From Ditylenchus dipsaci (Eukaryota > Nematoda > Chromadorea > Rhabditida > Anguinidae): a stretch of 64,000 bases of DNA. The notes below the pieces were generated by a model, which did not search any database, was not told the origin of the DNA, and was given only the letters and a program-made list of their open reading frames with translations. Below are positions 61,401-64,000 of this stretch, in pieces (position 1 is the stretch's first letter; every line of letters begins with the position of its first letter). Position numbers and translations under genes: made by a program. The stretch covers positions 186,001 through 250,000 of the forward strand of contig SADC01001331.1 in assembly GCA_004194705.1 (NCBI GenBank). Direction: 5' to 3'.

Positions 61401-62545
61401 GGTCAAAATATGAACCAAATTATTTTTTCTGACAACCTTCATGTTTTGAACTTATTATTTTACATTTTCGTAAGATAATGCAATAATTTTTACTATATCA
61501 GAAACTAGAATCGCAGGGCAACCTGTTAGTGTAAAAACCTTTAAAAAAGATTAAAATTTTTAAAGAAAAACAGCTTTTCTGCGAGTTATTCGTTTTTCGA
61601 GTTACGTTTTTGCGAGTTGTACATTTTTCGAATTAACGTTTCGCCAATCCGACGTTTCGAAAGACACATTTTCGAACTACATACTTTTCCAGTCGATACA
61701 CAGCCAAATAAAGTAGAATACCCTAGAAAGTCGTAAAAATTAGTTAAGTGTGAGTGATAAGGAATTCTGTTCTTCAATCAGTTCTTCCAAATCGAAATTT
61801 CAAAATAAAGGACATTTGGTCAAAAAGTGCCATTTTGTCCAGTGCTTGTTGGGATTTGAGTGCCAAAAATAAAGATTTTGACGTGAGATCTCAAATTTCT
61901 AAAGATATGAGGTCCCAAATAATGGAAAAATCTTTAAATAAAGGACGTTTTGAAGCCCTGGTTTGAATTGTGGGCGCTACTATAGAATACCCCCCCCTCC
62001 AAATCCGACCTTTTGAAAATGCTGTAAGTATTCTATAGTAGGGTCGAATTGTGCTAGATTTCGTTTATTTTAGTTGTAGCTGCAATTCTCGAGAATAGTG
62101 GAACCAGTGAGGTCTGTTATCAGTGTTATCGACATTAGTTTTACTTTACCATACATTCAACATAATTATACTATACTTTTGCTAATAGAAACTTTTATGC
62201 GTAAACCGACTTCGAGGAGGCATTTATAAAATCAAAACTTCTATAAAAGAAAAGGCTATTACTGAAATGCACTCTCAAAAGACTGAATTTACCCTCAAGA
62301 TCGTTCAAAAGCATTTCTGTTTTCATGAATTATTTACAGAATACTTTATTGCAAAAAAATTTCCATTTTTTTAGATCCGAAGAGAACAACAAAAACTTAC
62401 TCTTTTATTGACATCTTCAATATATCCAGCGTAAGGATTAAATGACCAACTAAAATGAATACTGCTGAAAAGGGCAGGTTTCACAAAAACACCCAATAGG
62501 AAACATAAATTAATGCTACAAACAGCCAAATATATGTTAGCCATC
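58424..62545 (-). CDS. Nematode Srt-like seven-transmembrane chemoreceptor, C-terminal part
   Basis: Exons 62545-62401, 59424-59286, 58750-58621 and 58572-58424. Exon 1 gives a TM segment then KPALFSSIHFSWSFNPYAGY, matching the Srt pattern of P-x-LF, S-W-x-F-x-P before TM5. Exon 2 has HNLCIAVAIPAIYFIFFVIL (TM5) and RKISRLQKM. Exons 3-4 give two more TM segments and FPPVIYLVLNQTIRDDCKQM, the TM7 end, followed by a short polar tail and TGA. Exons 2 to 4 join in phase; exon 1 to exon 2 does not, so a small exon is missing. TM1-TM3 were not found and may lie beyond 64,000. Srx is the other class considered. The 2,976-bp intron holds a + strand gene. Confidence 0.75.
59010..59220. mobile_element. 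pogo-like / foldback half element (motif TTAAGGACA)
   Basis: ACAGTCGACTCTCGACTTAA start, then AGACAGTCTGGTTGAAAATA and GATTCCGATTTTGCCGATCG, the same framework as the foldback at 1815-2228 but with TTAAGGACA in place of TTAACGACC. Confidence 0.65.
59527..60190 (+). CDS. Unidentified small basic protein, three exons
   Basis: Exons 59527-59690, 59738-59827 and 60056-60190, all joined in phase 0. Residues include SSPYYTGPHKKFEPKSRKAL, SESFLNVTLEWFSIRSRINK, LARKLKKTAREIAPLKFGEL, then KSTKIAGKVLKSQYESIIYK ending KSIFC and TAG. Strongly basic, helical, about 130 residues seen. The frame stays open upstream to about 59450 without an ATG, so the start is unknown. It lies inside an intron of the Srt-like gene on the opposite strand, and its last exon is enclosed by an inverted-repeat nest. 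No family recognised; nucleic-acid binding is only suggested by charge. Confidence 0.5.
59899..61706. mobile_element. Nested inverted-repeat elements around the basic-protein exon 3
   Basis: GGCTGTGTATCGACTGGAAA at the left is inverted at 61687-61706. GGTCGAGGTCG modules at 59938-60005 recur inverted as CGACCTCGAC and CGACCGAGAC at about 61030-61145, with CAGTGTGACCA spacers. An inner foldback at 61155-61680 carries AACTCGCAAAAA modules on both arms and TTCGAAACGTCGGATTGGCG. Confidence 0.65.
60191..62400. other. Intronic stretch of the Srt-like gene, repeats only
   Basis: Beyond the nested inverted repeats, 61754-62060 has GGACATTTGGTCAAAAAG-type units and a CTACTATAGAATACCCCCC module repeated inverted at 62025-62045. 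I see no further exon. Confidence 0.45.
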
Positions 62546-63281
62546 CTAAAAAACATTTATGCTTGTAGCAAATACCAACCGCATACAGTTAACGCTCTAT
62601 ATAAGGCATAGCTGAACGGTAGCCCCTCAATAAACCGGACGCTGGTCGCAAGACTGGACAATTTGTATTATTCTGAGGTGGCGGTCTTGCCAATGACTTA
62701 TATTTTGAAAGGATCAAATTGAAAACTCCCGGAAAACGGGATAAGTACCGAATGTTTTTATTCTTGAGTGGAATTGCAGATCACAGTGAGTTCTCACTAA
62801 ATAAGGGTTTTAGAAGCGAATCGACTACGCTGAACATGGGTCCGACGTGTAATCCAACAGATTTACATATAAATGACTGAAAAGCTGTCAAAAATAAAAC
62901 ATTCCCTTAGGGCAGATTGCCCCTTTCAGGCAAATTGCCATAAAAAGGCAATTTGCCTAATAGGCAAAAAAGACAACTTTTTTGCCCTTTTTATTTACAA
63001 AAAGGCAAAATGCTCATCCCTGATGCTTAAACAAAATCTAAAAAATGTAATCAGTAGAGATCGTGGTAATTAAGAAATAGCAGAGAGCAGGTTTGCAACA
63101 TTTTTCTCTGGGCTGAGATATAGGTCCTTAAACTCAAGGGTGTCAAGGGTATTGTCACCTTATTAGGACATGTCGGCTTATTAGATGAAATGCGGTATGT
63201 GAGACCATTTTAAATATAAAATTTTTGAAATTTTCAGCCATTTGTCTAATATGTATGGAGTTTTTAAGACTTTTTTGTCCA
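62546..63281. other. Upstream of the Srt-like exon, repeats
   Basis: A GCGAATCGACTACGCTGAAC copy at 62818, an array of AAAAGGCAA/TTGCC units at 62910-63010, and the right part of a decayed TACCGTATTT MITE (63025-63197, ending ATGAAATGCGGTA, TGTCGGCTTATTAG motif). The missing receptor exons were not recognised here. Confidence 0.45.
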
Positions 63282-63983
63282 TTAACACGTCGGGTACGGA
63301 TTCTAGGACCTGTGCAGTTAGACTCAGAATTTCACGCTGAACACAATGGTTCGGGTCTCATTCGCTCTCATCCGTGACGGACTGGGCGGAACGTTTTTTC
63401 ACTGTTTTTAGAATTCCAAGAGCAGTTTCATAAGCAAATCGACCGTTCTGAATACGAATCCGGTGTCAAAATCAATGGTTCGCTTAGCAGAAAAAAGTTA
63501 GAGCAATTTGTGTAACAAATTATATTTTAATTTTGCCTACTTTATAACATTTTAGATATAAAATCTTGCTGTATTTGGTGTCAAAATGACCGCCACTTTC
63601 CGCTCTATTTTGTTATCCAAAATAAATAGCTTTTGACCGTTCAAAAAAATTACAGGCTCTTTATCACAAAAATTCTGTGATCTAAAGCTGACACATAATT
63701 TTAAAACGCATTTATTTCGCGATATATTTTACAAAAACAAGAAGTTAAACGTGCGCTAGAAAGCGAGTTTCCTCCTCTTCAAAACAAGATTATATTATAG
63801 TTGTGTGAATGGTCATGTCATCAGTAAGCTATATTCCTTTTTAGTAGTTCAGGTCACTTTCTAAATTTGGACGTTTCGCTCAGTCCGTCACGGATGGAAG
63901 CCAATGAGACCCGCACCATTGTGTTTAGCATGAAATTCTGAGTCTACTTGCACAGGTCCTAGAATCCGTACCCGACATGTTAA
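63282..63983. mobile_element. 702-bp foldback of the TTAACACG family
   Basis: TTAACACGTCGGGTACGGAT left, ATCCGTACCCGACATGTTAA right. Arms share AGACTCAGAATTTCACGCTG with the 1,089-bp palindrome; GCAAATCGACCGTTCTGAAT lies at 63434. Confidence 0.88.
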
Positions 63984-64000
63984 ATAAATAAATCGTTTTT

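Overview
The window is animal nuclear DNA, AT-rich and intron-bearing, most probably from a nematode. Two partial seven-transmembrane chemoreceptor genes resemble the nematode serpentine classes Srd and Srt. Introns are often 42-60 bp with TTTTCAG-type acceptors. Several first coding exons follow such an acceptor within 5-10 bases of the ATG, as expected for spliced-leader trans-splicing. I cannot name the species; an early-branching nematode is only a guess.

Layout, left to right. 1-3,892 (-): 5' part of a BAG6-like ubiquitin-domain gene running off the left edge; its last intron is filled with nested hAT-like elements and a palindrome. 5,892-6,238 (-): two exons of an unidentified gene. 7,531-8,561 (-): a small heat shock protein. 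9,243-11,040: a pogo-like non-autonomous transposon carrying further insertions. 13,778-16,493 (+): an Srd-like chemoreceptor. 17,812-25,537 (-): IFT56 (TTC26/DYF-13), at least 16 exons, its introns crowded with foldback elements. 27,718-36,094 (-): a Ser/Thr kinase. 36,549-39,895 (-): a diverged kinase domain of the same lineage that has lost its catalytic aspartates. 43,472-43,761 (+): possible exons of an unidentified gene. 47,636-51,575 (+): a complete DDX41 helicase gene, 15 exons. 58,424-62,545 (-): an Srt-like chemoreceptor, whose large intron holds a small basic-protein gene on the + strand (59,527-60,190).

Most remaining DNA is repeats, mainly inverted-repeat (foldback) elements: hAT-like, pogo-like, tRNA-headed, and a family ending in TACCGTATTT...AAATACGGTA. 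A recurring theme is that copies share a framework while each carries its own short motif repeated symmetrically in both arms. This is the strongest candidate here for something undescribed.

The genes form no common pathway: ciliary transport (IFT56), chemosensation (two receptors), proteostasis (sHSP, BAG6-like), splicing/RNA (DDX41) and signalling (kinases). DDX41, IFT56 and the kinase exons contain many apparent one-base losses with no gains, while BAG6 and the sHSP read cleanly. Unpolished long-read assembly is the first explanation to test.
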